Shown: positions 33,885 through 44,700 of the stretch, piece after piece
Position numbering within the stretch: the first letter of the stretch is position 1
How the letters are laid out: the number at the start of each line of letters is the position of its first letter
Origin: Bacteroidia bacterium
GTDB taxonomy: Bacteria > Bacteroidota > Bacteroidia > Cytophagales > JAAEPT01
Length of the DNA: 64,000 bases
NCBI GenBank assembly: GCA_030431525.1
Contig: JAUIJC010000004.1
Span: forward strand, 62,001 to 126,000
Direction of reading: 5' to 3'
The notes under the pieces: model-generated
Databases searched by the model: none
Seen by the model: only the letters and a program-made list of their open reading frames with translations
Told to the model about the DNA's origin: nothing
Position numbers and translations under genes: made by a program

Positions 33885-34070
33885 TTAGAACTTGATCACT
33901 TTCGCCATACCTTTTGGGTACTCCTTGATGTCGTAACCAGCGAGGTTGCCACGTACGCCAGCCTCGAATTTGTCAGCGTAAGCTTTGATGAGTTCTTCCT
34001 TGCCATCGAAGAGGGAAAGGTTATCGATGAACTTGCTGATTTGCGGTACTCCGAAATTGTTGTCAGCCAT
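33885..34070 (-). CDS. Small hypothetical protein (61 aa)
   Basis: A short soluble protein starting MADNNFGVPQISKFIDNLS and ending YPKGMAKVIKF. The start at 34070 is preferred; the frame extends to 34100 but that part lies in a palindromic repeat. It sits about 110 bases downstream of mdh on the same strand and directly before a strong terminator, so it is likely expressed from the mdh transcript. No family recognised. Confidence 0.6.
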   Translation of the reverse strand: MADNNFGVPQISKFIDNLSLFDGKEELIKAYADKFEAGVRGNLAGYDIKEYPKGMAKVIKF

Positions 34071-34092
34071 GTGTGAAATATGGTTTAGTCTT

Positions 34093-34177
34093 TTGTACAA
34101 AGTATCATGTATTAAGTATAATGATTTGCGAAGAGCTATTCATTGTACTTGGTACATTGTACATAATACTTGAATAA
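34093..34177. repeat. Heptad-periodic inverted repeat after mdh
   Basis: Left arm TTGTACA AAGTATC ATGTATT AAGTATA; right arm TTGTACT TGGTACA TTGTACA TAATACT. The arms are imperfect inverted copies (TCATTxTACTTxxTACAT in both when one is reversed). The element starts at the mdh stop codon. Confidence 0.8.
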
Positions 34178-35119
34178 TTAAGCCTTTTCAGCAGCCAAGT
34201 TGTCGTAAGCAGCCATCACGTCGTTTACCGCTTTGGCAGAATCCTCGAGCAATGCTTGTTCGTCGGCGTTCAACTTGATTTCGAACATGCGCTCGATGCC
34301 GTTTTTACCCAAAACAACTGGAACACCAAGGTAGCAGTTGTCGATGCCGAACTCACCTTCGAGCTTCATGCAAACTGGGAATACACGCTTCTGGTCTTTA
34401 ACGATAGCCTCAACCATCTGAGCAGCAGCAGCACCTGGAGCATACCAAGCAGAAGTACCCATCAATTTCACGCACTCACCGCCACCGCGCTTCGTACGAA
34501 CCAAGATAGTCTCCAACTTGTCAGCGTCAACCAACTCAGTTACAGGGATACCACCAACAGTAGTGTAACGTGGCAATGGAACCATAGTGTCACCGTGGCC
34601 ACCCATCAATACAGCGTTGATTTCCTTAACAGAAACGTTCAACTCCTCAGCGATGAAGTGACGGTAGCGAGCAGTATCGAGGATACCAGCCATACCCATC
34701 ACCTTGTTGCGTGGCAACTTAGAAGTGGCGTGAGCGGCGTAAGTCATCACGTCCAATGGGTTGGAAACAACGATGATGATAGCATCAGGAGAATATTTTA
34801 CGATTTGTTCCGTAACGGAGCTAACGATGCCAGCGTTGGTAGCGATCAAGTCGTCACGAGTCATTCCAGGCTTACGTGGAAGACCAGAAGTGATCACAAC
34901 AACGTCAGAACCAGCAGTTTTGCTGTAGTCGTTAGTAGAACCAGTCACCCAGCTGTCATAGCCAGTAACGGGAGCTTTCTGGTTGATGTCCAATGCCTTG
35001 CCTTCTGCAACACCTTCTTTGATGTCCAACAAGACGATTTCTTTGGCAACCTCACGGTAAGCCAAAACGTCAGCGCAAGTTGCGCCCACGTTTCCAGCAC
35101 CTACTACGGTAACTTTCAT
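34178..35119 (-). CDS. mdh: Malate dehydrogenase (LDH-like)
   Basis: NAD-dependent oxidation of malate to oxaloacetate in the TCA cycle. Rossmann motif GAGNVGATCAD at residues 7-17; the substrate-specificity loop GLPRKPGMTRDDL with the two arginines that select oxaloacetate; VVSNPLDVMTY; the catalytic histidine in GGHGDTMVPLP. 313 residues, the usual length for the LDH-like MDH of Bacteroidota. It is followed by a palindromic element and then by a 61-aa gene and terminator. Confidence 0.97.
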   Translation of the reverse strand: MKVTVVGAGNVGATCADVLAYREVAKEIVLLDIKEGVAEGKALDINQKAPVTGYDSWVTGSTNDYSKTAGSDVVVITSGLPRKPGMTRDDLIATNAGIVSSVTEQIVKYSPDAIIIVVSNPLDVMTYAAHATSKLPRNKVMGMAGILDTARYRHFIAEELNVSVKEINAVLMGGHGDTMVPLPRYTTVGGIPVTELVDADKLETILVRTKRGGGECVKLMGTSAWYAPGAAAAQMVEAIVKDQKRVFPVCMKLEGEFGIDNCYLGVPVVLGKNGIERMFEIKLNADEQALLEDSAKAVNDVMAAYDNLAAEKA

Positions 35120-35209
35120 CGTATATGAGTTTTAAGAATTGAAAAAACAGGTTTCAATCCCTAAAGCTATCAAATTTTTAGGCTTGATGGAAAGACCTTG
35201 GGAAGTTTC

Positions 35210-36043
35210 CTACGGGGTAGGTAACGAAGCCTCTTCTTTTCCAAAGGTAATGAGGCGAATAGGGTAGGAGACGGATATTGCAAACATGCTCCCTCTGGAA
35301 ATTGTTTGAAATGAGTTTGGTGTCGAATTCCCCAAGCCCATGGTCCATTCAGTGAATAGCCTTTGCTGAAGTCCTTGTTGATAGATAAAGGCGAAGCGAA
35401 GACGCTCTTTGCCACTGTTTAGAAATTGGATGAAAAAGCCTGTGTAGATGCTCCAGCCATGTTTTTTAAGTATCTCGGATTCTTGTATGTTTTCGGTGAA
35501 TTGATAGGAGTTTCCACCTGAGGAATAATTGATGCTAAAGAAACCCGTATCAGCGTTGTAGAGATGGTCATAGGTCAATCCTAAGATGCCTTGGATTGAA
35601 AAAATGCTGAGGTAATGTTTCTTCCTAAGAAACGGAAGATTGTTAAAAATGCTTTTGGGGCTTTTCCTGATGCGAATCTCTTTGAGGTGTTTTCCAATTT
35701 GTACAAACACTCGGGAAACAGGTAAGTAATTTCCTTCGTTCGAAATGAACGCAGAGGATTTTAGCCTTATGGCTTGTCCTATCCCGCCGTAGTTCCAGCC
35801 AGTTTCTAAATGCCATACCTCTTGAAACTTGATTTTTAGTCCAAGCCCGTATCTGTCGGCAGGGTAAGTTGTAATCCGACTTACATAATCAGGTGCTTCA
35901 CTTTTATCCGCAAACGACGAGAGTAGGAATTCAACTCCCGTTTCTGGAACCAGATAAATGGAAACAGGTTTTTTGGCATGTTGTCCAAACAATGTCAGGG
36001 AAGAGGACAGGGTGAGGATGCAACACAAAAGGCGTTTCATCAA
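35210..36043 (-). CDS. Predicted outer-membrane beta-barrel protein
   Basis: A 277-residue exported protein with signal peptide (LLCCILTLSSSLTLFGQ) and alternating hydrophobic/polar strands with frequent aromatic ends, e.g. YGLGLKIKFQEVWHLETGWNYGG, IQGILGLTYDHLYN, WSIYTGFFIQFL, LRFAFIYQQGLQQRLFTEWTMGLG. This pattern fits an eight- to ten-stranded barrel. No named family is recognised and no clear operon partner; mdh begins about 90 bases downstream. Confidence 0.7.
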   Translation of the reverse strand: MMKRLLCCILTLSSSLTLFGQHAKKPVSIYLVPETGVEFLLSSFADKSEAPDYVSRITTYPADRYGLGLKIKFQEVWHLETGWNYGGIGQAIRLKSSAFISNEGNYLPVSRVFVQIGKHLKEIRIRKSPKSIFNNLPFLRKKHYLSIFSIQGILGLTYDHLYNADTGFFSINYSSGGNSYQFTENIQESEILKKHGWSIYTGFFIQFLNSGKERLRFAFIYQQGLQQRLFTEWTMGLGNSTPNSFQTISRGSMFAISVSYPIRLITFGKEEASLPTP

Positions 36044-36117
36044 AAAACTGGTTTGGTGTGAAAAATCCGTTGTTGAACGTCACCAAATCAAGTTTAGTGT
36101 ATGGAGGTTTTGAAATA

Positions 36118-36201
36118 TTTGTATCAAGTACAATGTATTATGTACAATGACCTTAGCTGTGTAGGAGTCATTGTACATAATATACGATACATTGTACAAT
36201 T
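36118..36201. repeat. Heptad-periodic inverted repeat
   Basis: The best-paired member of the class: GTCATTGTACATAATA at 36167-36182 is the exact inverse of bases 36135-36150. Units read AGTACAA TGTATTA TGTACAA on the left and CATTGTA CATAATA TACGATA CATTGTA on the right. It lies between the barrel protein start and the stop of the YdcF-like gene. Confidence 0.85.
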
Positions 36202-36220
36202 ACCCAGTTTGGATTTTGGA

Positions 36221-36994
36221 TTACATATAGCCTTTCACCTTATAAGCAACCACGCCCAACATCTCATGGAAAAGGATATGCCAAGAGGGCATGCACACCA
36301 AGGATGGGATGATGAGGTGTTTTGGGGTAATCCGTCGGTCAGAGGTGTGGAAATCTGCTGAAAAGGTATCCACCTTTAGCCCCTGTTTCTCGAAACACCC
36401 TTTAGCTCTGCGCATGTGGAATGCTGAGGTAATCAGGAGCAATTTCGCATTGGGGTATTGGCTTTTGATGATTTTAGCGGACTCTTCAGCGTTTTTATGC
36501 GTGTTGTGGGAGGTAGGTTCAATGATGAGGTCTTCCTTGGGAACTCCGGCCATTTCAAGAAACTGGGCAAGTTTAACAGCCTCCTGCTTTTCGCTGGCAG
36601 GCCCCATTAATGCGCCTGAACCACCGCTGAGCAAAATCTTTTTCACCTTGCCCATTTTGTAGAGTTGAAGAGCGTGGGTAACACGGTCAGCTCCTTTTTG
36701 GAAATAGACGCGGTCCTCTGGTTCGATGCTCATGTTAATGACACCCGCCAAAACGATGGCAATGTCATAATCGGAATCCAACTGCTCGATGGGCGTGGGT
36801 CTTCCTTCCCAAAGCCTGAATGATTCAGCTGTTAGTAAAGGATTGGTGAAGATGAAAAAGAGGATTCCCACTCCCCAAAGGCTCCATTTTTTTAAGTGCT
36901 CTCGTTTTCCAAAAATGGCGTACAACAGCAAGATGGAAAGCCAAATCGCTGGCATGGCAAGGTAGAACAGCGTTTTGGAGAGGAAGAAGAACAT
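36221..36994 (-). CDS. YdcF/ElyC-like DUF218 membrane protein
   Basis: A 257-residue envelope protein: two N-terminal membrane segments (about 5-25 and 36-55), then a DUF218 domain with DIAIVLAG, RVTHALQLYKMGKVKKILLSGGSG, EPTSHNTHKNAEES and LLLITSAFHMRRAKGCFEKQGL. ElyC-type members influence peptidoglycan or undecaprenyl phosphate metabolism in E. coli; that role is inferred by family only. It starts 3 bases after the stop of the MscS channel gene, so the two form an operon with possible joint relevance to envelope stress. Confidence 0.9.
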   Translation of the reverse strand: MFFFLSKTLFYLAMPAIWLSILLLYAIFGKREHLKKWSLWGVGILFFIFTNPLLTAESFRLWEGRPTPIEQLDSDYDIAIVLAGVINMSIEPEDRVYFQKGADRVTHALQLYKMGKVKKILLSGGSGALMGPASEKQEAVKLAQFLEMAGVPKEDLIIEPTSHNTHKNAEESAKIIKSQYPNAKLLLITSAFHMRRAKGCFEKQGLKVDTFSADFHTSDRRITPKHLIIPSLVCMPSWHILFHEMLGVVAYKVKGYM

Positions 36995-36996
36995 TG

Positions 36997-37854
36997 TTAC
37001 GAAGCGTTCGGATTGATATGCACATCCCGTTGTGGAAACGGAATACGAATGTCGTGCTTTTTGAACTTGCGTTCAATTTCTATCCTGATCTCGCTTTGGA
37101 CAAATTCGATTTCAAAAATGTAGGAGCTCCAAAAAAACAAGGTGAATTCGAGGCCGTCTGCGCCAAAGTTTTTTAAGGATACTCTTGGGTGAGGTGACTC
37201 TTCTACCTTTGAGTTGCTTCTGGCAGCTTCTTCCAGAAGTTGGATCACCAATTGAACATCTGTGCCATAGGCGACAGAAACTTCCACAGAGAAGCGGGTT
37301 TCATAGCGTTGGTAGCTCCAGTTGAGTATGCTTCCGTTGACTACTTTGGAATTGGGAAGAATGATATAGGTTTGGTCTCTTGTGTAGAGTTTTGATGTTC
37401 GAAAGTGAATTTGGGTAACCCTTCCAATCTCTCCGTCCACCTCGATGATGTCACCTACAGAGACAGGGCCTTCAATCAACATGATAAGTCCTGAAAAGAT
37501 GTCGTTCAGGAACTGTTGCAACCCCAATCCAAGTCCCACCAATAAAGCTGCGGAACTGGTTAGTAAGAGGGTGGCATTGGTTCCAAGGATGTTTAAAGAT
37601 AGGAGTGCGGCTAAGGCAATAATGACATACTTGGAGATTTGATATTGGGCATATTTCCGTCCTTTCTGCTGAGAGTCTGTCACATCGGGCTTGATGAGGA
37701 TGAGCCTCATCAGCCAAATGCTTAGCCTTCCAATGAGTATCATTAGGGCAATGCCCAAAAGATGACCAATCTTGATTTTGAAGGTGCCAATCTCGATGGC
37801 GGTCATCTCAATGATGTCTTGGAGGCGTTCCAGAAAAATGTTCAACAGGTCCAT
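36997..37854 (-). CDS. MscS-family mechanosensitive channel
   Basis: Small-conductance channel of the inner membrane that releases solutes on hypo-osmotic shock. Three membrane segments lie in residues about 20-130; the pore-lining helix contains SSAALLVGLGLGLQQFLNDIFSGLIM, followed by the beta domain IEGPVSVGDIIEVDGEIGRVTQIHFRTSKL and LPNSKVVNGSILNWS. The C-terminal alpha/beta domain ends in FPQRDVHI. 285 residues is normal for the core MscS type. First gene of the pair with the YdcF-like gene. Confidence 0.94.
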   Translation of the reverse strand: MDLLNIFLERLQDIIEMTAIEIGTFKIKIGHLLGIALMILIGRLSIWLMRLILIKPDVTDSQQKGRKYAQYQISKYVIIALAALLSLNILGTNATLLLTSSAALLVGLGLGLQQFLNDIFSGLIMLIEGPVSVGDIIEVDGEIGRVTQIHFRTSKLYTRDQTYIILPNSKVVNGSILNWSYQRYETRFSVEVSVAYGTDVQLVIQLLEEAARSNSKVEESPHPRVSLKNFGADGLEFTLFFWSSYIFEIEFVQSEIRIEIERKFKKHDIRIPFPQRDVHINPNAS

Positions 37855-38005
37855 AAAAAAATGTCGGCCTTAGTAAAAAGAAGTACCTTGCTGTTAATGG
37901 TACTTTAGAAGCGTAGGAGGGGGGAACTTATGAATTAAGTAGTGATTTTCAAACCCCTGAGAACTTCCTATTCGTAAAGTAACTGTTCAAGTTTTGTTCA
38001 AATAG

Positions 38006-38036
38006 TTGTATTTGGATTTTTAAGGGGGGAAATTTG
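38006..38036 (+). promoter_or_regulatory. Probable promoter of the 14-kb T9SS operon
   Basis: TTG (38006-38008), 20 bases, GAAATTTG (38029-38036): seven of eight bases of the Bacteroidota -7 box and ideal spacing. The box ends 22 bases before the first start codon at 38059. Confidence 0.45.
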
Positions 38037-38058
38037 CCCCAAATTTTTCTTTGAAACA

Positions 38059-38766
38059 ATGAAGAACAGGAACTTGGGGGCCTTGTTGATGGTCGCTTTT
38101 TTAACCTTGCCAGGCTTTGCTAAAGCCACGGAATGCATTGGACTAAGACTTAAAGTAATGCTTGAAGGCGCGATTTCTCCTGGGGGAGGATATGGTGGCC
38201 AATTGCAGGAAGTTTTAAGTCTTCGCTTTGAGGGGGAGAATGTGCCTGAGGACGCCGTGGATGCCATTACGGTTTACCTGCGCAGTGCCAATGATTTTTC
38301 TTATGTGGATTCAACCAAGGCTTGGGCTACGAAGAATGGCATTGCCAAAGATTTCAACACAGGCTTGGAGGAAGAATTGAGGTTTTGTCGGGCAGTAGCT
38401 GGCGAGGCCTACTACATCGAGGTTCGCCATCAAAACCACCTTGCATTGATGAGCTCCATGCCCATACCTTCTGACGCTGGAATTTTTCTTGTCGATTTGA
38501 CAAATCCCTCAGAGGTTTTTGGAGAGAAGGAAGCAGGTACCTTGAACAACAATGCGCTGTTCATGAGGCTTGGTGACTTAAACGGGGATAACAAAGTAAA
38601 CATGGCCGACTACATTAACATGGTGGCTTCCCAGTTTATGTATGAGGGTTACGGTTATCACAAGGCCGACCTCAATATGGATGGCTGGGTAAATGAGCTC
38701 GACTTCCAACTTTTTGATGAATCGTTGGCGGGGGATATCGTCATTTCCCCTGTTCCAAAAGGCTAA
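38059..38766 (+). CDS. Secreted dockerin-like protein
   Basis: A 235-residue exported protein. Signal peptide to about residue 23 (GFAKA). Residues about 25-150 form a beta-rich module common in Bacteroidota secreted proteins (LRLKVMLEGA, AVDAITVYLRSAND, YYIEVRHQNHLALMSS). The C-terminus carries two perfect calcium-binding loops of the dockerin type, D173-x-N175-x-D177 to D184 (LNGDNKVNMAD) and D204-x-N206-x-D208 to D215. No T9SS tail is present. It begins the operon, 31 bases before the 3139-aa gene, so the calcium-binding dockerin-like part may dock onto that protein. Confidence 0.85.
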   Translation: MKNRNLGALLMVAFLTLPGFAKATECIGLRLKVMLEGAISPGGGYGGQLQEVLSLRFEGENVPEDAVDAITVYLRSANDFSYVDSTKAWATKNGIAKDFNTGLEEELRFCRAVAGEAYYIEVRHQNHLALMSSMPIPSDAGIFLVDLTNPSEVFGEKEAGTLNNNALFMRLGDLNGDNKVNMADYINMVASQFMYEGYGYHKADLNMDGWVNELDFQLFDESLAGDIVISPVPKG

Positions 38767-38797
38767 AGGATAATTTCAGCAAGAAAAGTATTACCAA

Positions 38798-41700
38798 ATG
38801 GGGATCGCTAAAACGGTCCTTCTTCTACTTATGCGTTTTTTCAAAGGGCATTTAATTCGACTGTTGCTTGTGGTGTTGGGACTAACTTCCCTGAGCCATG
38901 TTTCGGTCGCGAATTGGAACACCTTCGACTATGGCTTGGTGCTTAACGCCAATGTCCAGAACGACAGCTTGGTCATTCAATTGGGGGTGAAGGATGCAAC
39001 TGATCCATTTGCCTTCGTTGGGGCTGACTTGATTTTGGGGATTTCCAATATCAATCACCTTGATATGGCGAATGCCAAAATCACGGACCAAGGCTTTTGG
39101 AGTCAAGAGACCTTTGGGCCAGATTTCGAGCCGATTGTTCTTGGGGCTGTAGTGCCTGCTTCTCCTCACGAGCTGAATGTTCAAATCAAAGTGAGCAACA
39201 CGGTGGATTTAAATATGGATCCACCGCCAGGGTTTCTGGCTGGGCCTGGCACAGGGCTGGATTCTGTGTTTTTGGCGGAGGTGAGCATTCCATTGAGCAA
39301 AAATTGCTACAATGACTTTATCGTGAAGTATGTCAAGGGTAAGGGAGCCATCATGGCTTGGGCAGACTTTCCGCAAAAGGTTTTTGATGTTAGTTCCCAA
39401 GGAAACTTCGGTTCAGTAACTGTTCCTGGCGTGAGTGCTTCGGCAGGTTTTTCAGGGCTCGAACCCGAATATTGTACCTCAAGTTTCCTTTCTCAATTGG
39501 TACCTCAGGTTGAGGGTGGTGTTTTCTCTGGCAATGGTGTGAAATACGACGTAGCTGGAGATTTTCACTATTTCGACCCCTATGAGGCAGGAGAGGGAAC
39601 CCATCAGATTTCTTATAAGATTTGTGGTAAGGAGCAGGTAGAAACTGTACAAGTTTATGCCTCACCTTGTAACTCTACGGTGAGCTCGGCAACGTCTTCC
39701 GTGGCGATTGCATCTCCACAAGGCATAGCGACAGATTGTGACGGAAATATTTTTGTGTCCAGCCGTACCATCTCTGGAGACTATGTGATTTATCGCATCG
39801 ACAATTTTGGTCAGAAGACTGAAATCGTCAACAACCTGAACGGGGCTGTTGGAGTTAGCTTGGATCCATCTGGAAACCTCTATGTTGTGGAGACCGTGGA
39901 TGACTGGGTGCGGAAGATTGATTACAACGCTGGCACGGATTCATATTCAAAAGGTGCAACTTATTCATTGCTTCTTGGTGGCGAGCTTTCAGCCGACCAC
40001 GATTTTTTGGGTCTGACGATTGATGACACCCACACATTCCTCTATACTTCGGACTCCAAAGCGGATTTGATTCGTGAGTTGGACCTTTCCAACGGCAATG
40101 TTAGAACTGTTGCTGGCGGGGGAGGTGAGTTTACTGAAATTCATCACCTGGCCTACGACGATGGAAAACTTTACGTCGCTGACAAGGCATCTTATTCTAT
40201 TAAAGAGGTTGATGTCGCTTCTGGTGTAGTGACTACTGTTACAGGTAGTACGCCTGGTTATTCGGATGGTACTTTGGCTTCGGCTCAGTTTATCTCGCCA
40301 GTTGGTGTGGCGGTTGATGGCCAAGGCCGTCTATTCGTTTCTGATGATGTAACTCATGTGGTCCGTCAGGTAGATTACTTAAATGATGAGGTAACTACGA
40401 TTCAAGGTTCTGCTTTTAGTACAATCAGCCCAGGGGATTTGAATGGCCCAACTGCCGTATCTGCATTCATTCGTGGTTTTGTGGACATCGCTGACACCAA
40501 AAATGATGAGGTGCGCAGGGTGCAAATTGAGGACTATCTCAGGAATCCATTTGATAGCTTGAATTCGGATTACTGTCTCAATGATTTGGCGGACACCCTT
40601 AACCCAACTACTGTTGATGGTTATTATACTTCTGATGCGGGTTTGATCTCTAAAACGGCTGATAATAATTATTGGGTGTTCAACCCAACAGTAGCTGGAA
40701 CGCATAAGCTGTATTTCCACCACACATTAGGTGTTTGTAAGGATTCCGTGGAGTTTGAGGTGAATGTTCATGGCTTGCCTGTTCCAAACTTGGGAGCCGA
40801 TTACTCGATTTGTCCACCGTCCTTGAATAAGGATACTGTTTCGGCAGGTAGTTCTTATACTTCTTATTCTTGGCAATTCACTCCAGAGGGAGGAGGTTCC
40901 ACCATTGCCTTGGGTACAGATACTTTTGAGGTTGTGACGGATTATGGTCGTTTTGACCTTTCTGTGGTTGACACCAATGGCTGTCAGGGTGCAGGAGCAG
41001 TTTCCGTCAGCGGTTTTGCGGGGGTTGAGTTTGCTTTGGCAGGGGAGGATACCCTATGTTATGGCGATTCCACGGAAATTGAGGTGATCCGTTCTGCTGG
41101 TTCCACTGGCCCTGCTTATGCTAGCTATGAGTGGAATACTGGAGAAACTACTTCTAAAATCACCGCCGATGCAACTGGAGAATATGTTGTTAAGGTCACC
41201 GATAACGACGGATGTTGGGCTTATGATACCTTGGCCCTCCATGTTCACGATCCTATTTATGTGAACATCGATTCGGTTGATCACTTGCTTCGTGGTAAGC
41301 AAAAGTTGGAAGGGGATACTCTTTTGATTTGTGACTTTTTGAATGCCGATTATACATTCTCGGCTGTAGCATCTGGCGGAAGTGGAGCCTTCCAATATGC
41401 TTGGTGGATTCAGGCCAAGGATTTAGTGGTGTTGAGCCCAGATTTGGATACAACAAAAACGAGCTTCGATGTTACTGCTACTTCTCCGATTCCTCGTGAT
41501 GCTCCAATCTTCTTGAAGGCTACCGATGTTGTTTCAGGTTGTGAGGTCTGGGATACGGTAACGCTTTATTTGAATTCCCTTGAGGCCGAGATTATTGCTC
41601 AGCACAATATCATTTGTCCAGGGATGATTGATACGTTGGAAGCCCAGGTGATTCAAGGCCCAAGCTTGCAGTACAATTATAAGTGGACGGGTGATGCCAG

Positions 41701-44700
41701 CTCCACAGGAACGGCTACTGTAAAAGATTCATTGGCCATCATCCAAACAACTAACGAAGGCGTTAAGCGCTATTTCTTGACCGTTGAGGATGTGGACAAA
41801 AAGTGTCGTGCGAAGGATACGCTTGAGATTACGGTTCGCAAACCTGTCGCAAGCCTTGAAGTGATTAGCGACATCTCTTGTGATTCTTCCATGATGGTGG
41901 ATATGTGGGGATACAATTCGGAGGGTGTAGTGCCATTCACTTCGGGTGATGCCTTGCGTTACTCATGGTCGATTGGTTCTCCGAGCACCAGCTACTTTGT
42001 TGCGGGAGACGATAGCTCTTCAGCGGTTGCTATTCAAGGAGGCACGCCTGGAAGCACTACTAAGATTTACATGGGAATGACCGATTCCCTTGGAATTGAG
42101 TTGGCGAAACAAGGCCGAGCGGACTCATTGACCTGTTGGGCTTATGACTCAGCCGAGGTGTATTGGAACCCGCCAATGTCTGTTCAAGCTACCCAAGACA
42201 CTTTCTATATATGTACTCCTTCTTCGGGTCAACTTTTGGGTAACACTGCCACGGGTGGTACGCCAGGGTATAATCACTGCTGGGGCTTTGAAGGAACAGC
42301 ACCTGCAACCATGACTTTGGATACCTTGACTGGAGAGATTTCAGGTATTGATAATGATACCGCTCAGGTGATTTATCATGCTTACGACAAGTATTACTGC
42401 TACACAGCTGATACAGTAACGGCTATTGCTGTTTCGTTCCAAGTGGAAGCGGTAGCAAAATATGACAGCATTTGCGCTGGTTTGGGCGACAGCCTTTTCG
42501 CTAACGTGTTGAATGACGGAAAGGGAGGTTTCACTTATTCATGGACGCCGGCTTCCAATGTGGATGATGCTTCAAAAATGAATCCTGTGGCCACCCTACA
42601 AAACACCACCACTTTTGAGGTGGAGGTTACGGATGCTGGAACCCAATGTAAGGCAACGGTCAGCAAGGAGGTTGAGGTGATTGATTTTGTAGCGGTTGCC
42701 GGAGCCAATGGGGTACTTGATACACTTCAAACTTGCTTTGACCAACCAACGGTGAAGTTGGATGCTTCCAATACATATGGAGGTTTTGGAGGAAACACCT
42801 TCGCTTGGACTTCGGATGATCTTCAAGTGTTGGTTGCCGATGCGGATAGCGTCATTGCCGAGGCGTCTGACAATGGGGTTGTTCGTCCAAGCTATTCATT
42901 GCTTCGGGTGAATGTTCAGGATTCTATCGGATGTAAGGCCGAAGATTCCATTGTAGTTGCGTGGAATGAGCAGTTGCAAACCGTTGTTTCCGACACGGTA
43001 TATCTCTGTGGAGGTAGCGCAAAGCAATTGACTGTGAACAATACTACTGGTGGCGTTGCAGACTATAATTATTCTTGGAGCCTTCTTACTAGTAATTCGG
43101 CTTCCGCTTCCATTGATGCTTCCGGTAATGTGAGCGTCATGGATAATGACACTGCTACAGTGGTGGTCAAGGCGATTGATGCGGTTGGTTGTGAAACCAC
43201 GGATACTGCTGTGGTGATTGGGTTGGATTTCGTAGTGGAAGCAACTGCCCAGTACGATACCACCTGTGCCGAATTGGATAATGTGTTGGATGTGTCTACC
43301 GCAAATGACGGGAAGGGACTTTTCAACTATGCATGGACACCAGCTTCCAGCCTTGATGTAACGAATAGCAAGAATCCAGTAGCCAGCCCAACTGCCACGA
43401 CCATGTATAAGGTGTTGGTGACAGATTTGGGAACAGGCTGTCAGGCTGAGGATTCAGTTCAAGTTGTTATTGAGGATTTCATAGCTGTGGCGGGAGACCT
43501 AAATGTGGTCGATACCATCATGGCCTGTTACGGTGTGAATGAAGTTTCCTTGAAAGCCACAAACACTTATGGTGGTGACGGGAACTATACTTATAACTGG
43601 TCCACCTCAGCTTCAGGCGCTGATGTAAAAAACGGCACCTTGGACTTGGACCAGTTGCTTGATAATGGTGTTTCCCGCCCATCCATTAGCGAAGTTTATT
43701 TGGAAGTGAAAGACGGCATCGGCTGTACTTCGAAAGACTCTTTGTATGTCGATTGGCGCAAAGCCTTGGTCGTAAATGCAGTTGATGACACCTTATATAT
43801 ATGTACTCCAAATGAGGCGGTGCTTATTCCTGGTGTAGTTCAGACAGGTGCTAATTATCATGTGAAATGGTTGCCATCTTCTTCGGCTCCATCAAGTGTA
43901 AACCTTTCAGGAAATAAAGTCACTGCACTGGATAATGATACCGCTCAAGTGTATCTCCAACTCAGGGAGGATAACCCTGATGGTGCATGTTACGGCTATG
44001 ACACGGTAACGGTAATCGGGGTCAATTTTGAGGTTGAGGCCTTGACCCAATATGACAGCCTATGTGCTGGATTAGAAAACCAGTTGGAGGTCAATGTAAC
44101 GGATGACCAGAAAGGTCCTTTGACTTATGTTTGGTCACCGGCTGGTGATTTGGATGATGCTTCCATTGCTAATCCATTGGCAACAGTAAATGCCACTACG
44201 ACTTACAAGGCTTTGGTCACTGATAATGGAACTGGCTGTCAAGCCGAGGATTCTGTGTCAGTAAAGGTGATTGACTTCCAAGCGGTGACAGGAGTAGATA
44301 CCTTGTTGGCTTGTTATGGTGTTGACACCCTTGCCTTGGATGGCACAAGCACTTTTGGAGGGGATGAAAACTATAGCTTTGCTTGGTCTACGGCCGATGC
44401 GAACATCAATATTGATGACGCCAATCAGGCCTTGGCAGAGGTGATTGACCAAGGTGTTACTCGCCCAACGCAAAGCACCATCTACTTGGATGTGACTGAC
44501 GGTATTGGCTGTACTTCCCGAGATTCACTAGTGGTGGATTGGAGAGAGGTCTTGCCTTTGGAGGCCATGGATGACACCCTTTATGTGTGTACTCCAAACA
44601 GCGCCCAACTTGAGATTAAGACAGTGCCAACTAGTGGTAATTATTCTTTGAAGTGGGGCATGGACGCTTCTGCTCCTGCAGGAATGTACTTGTCTGGAAA

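Noticed and set aside
34256-35128. A 290-residue open frame on the plus strand opposite mdh
   Set aside because: It is the antisense of a highly conserved mdh with biased codons; the product is low-complexity in serine, valine and histidine and resembles no protein.
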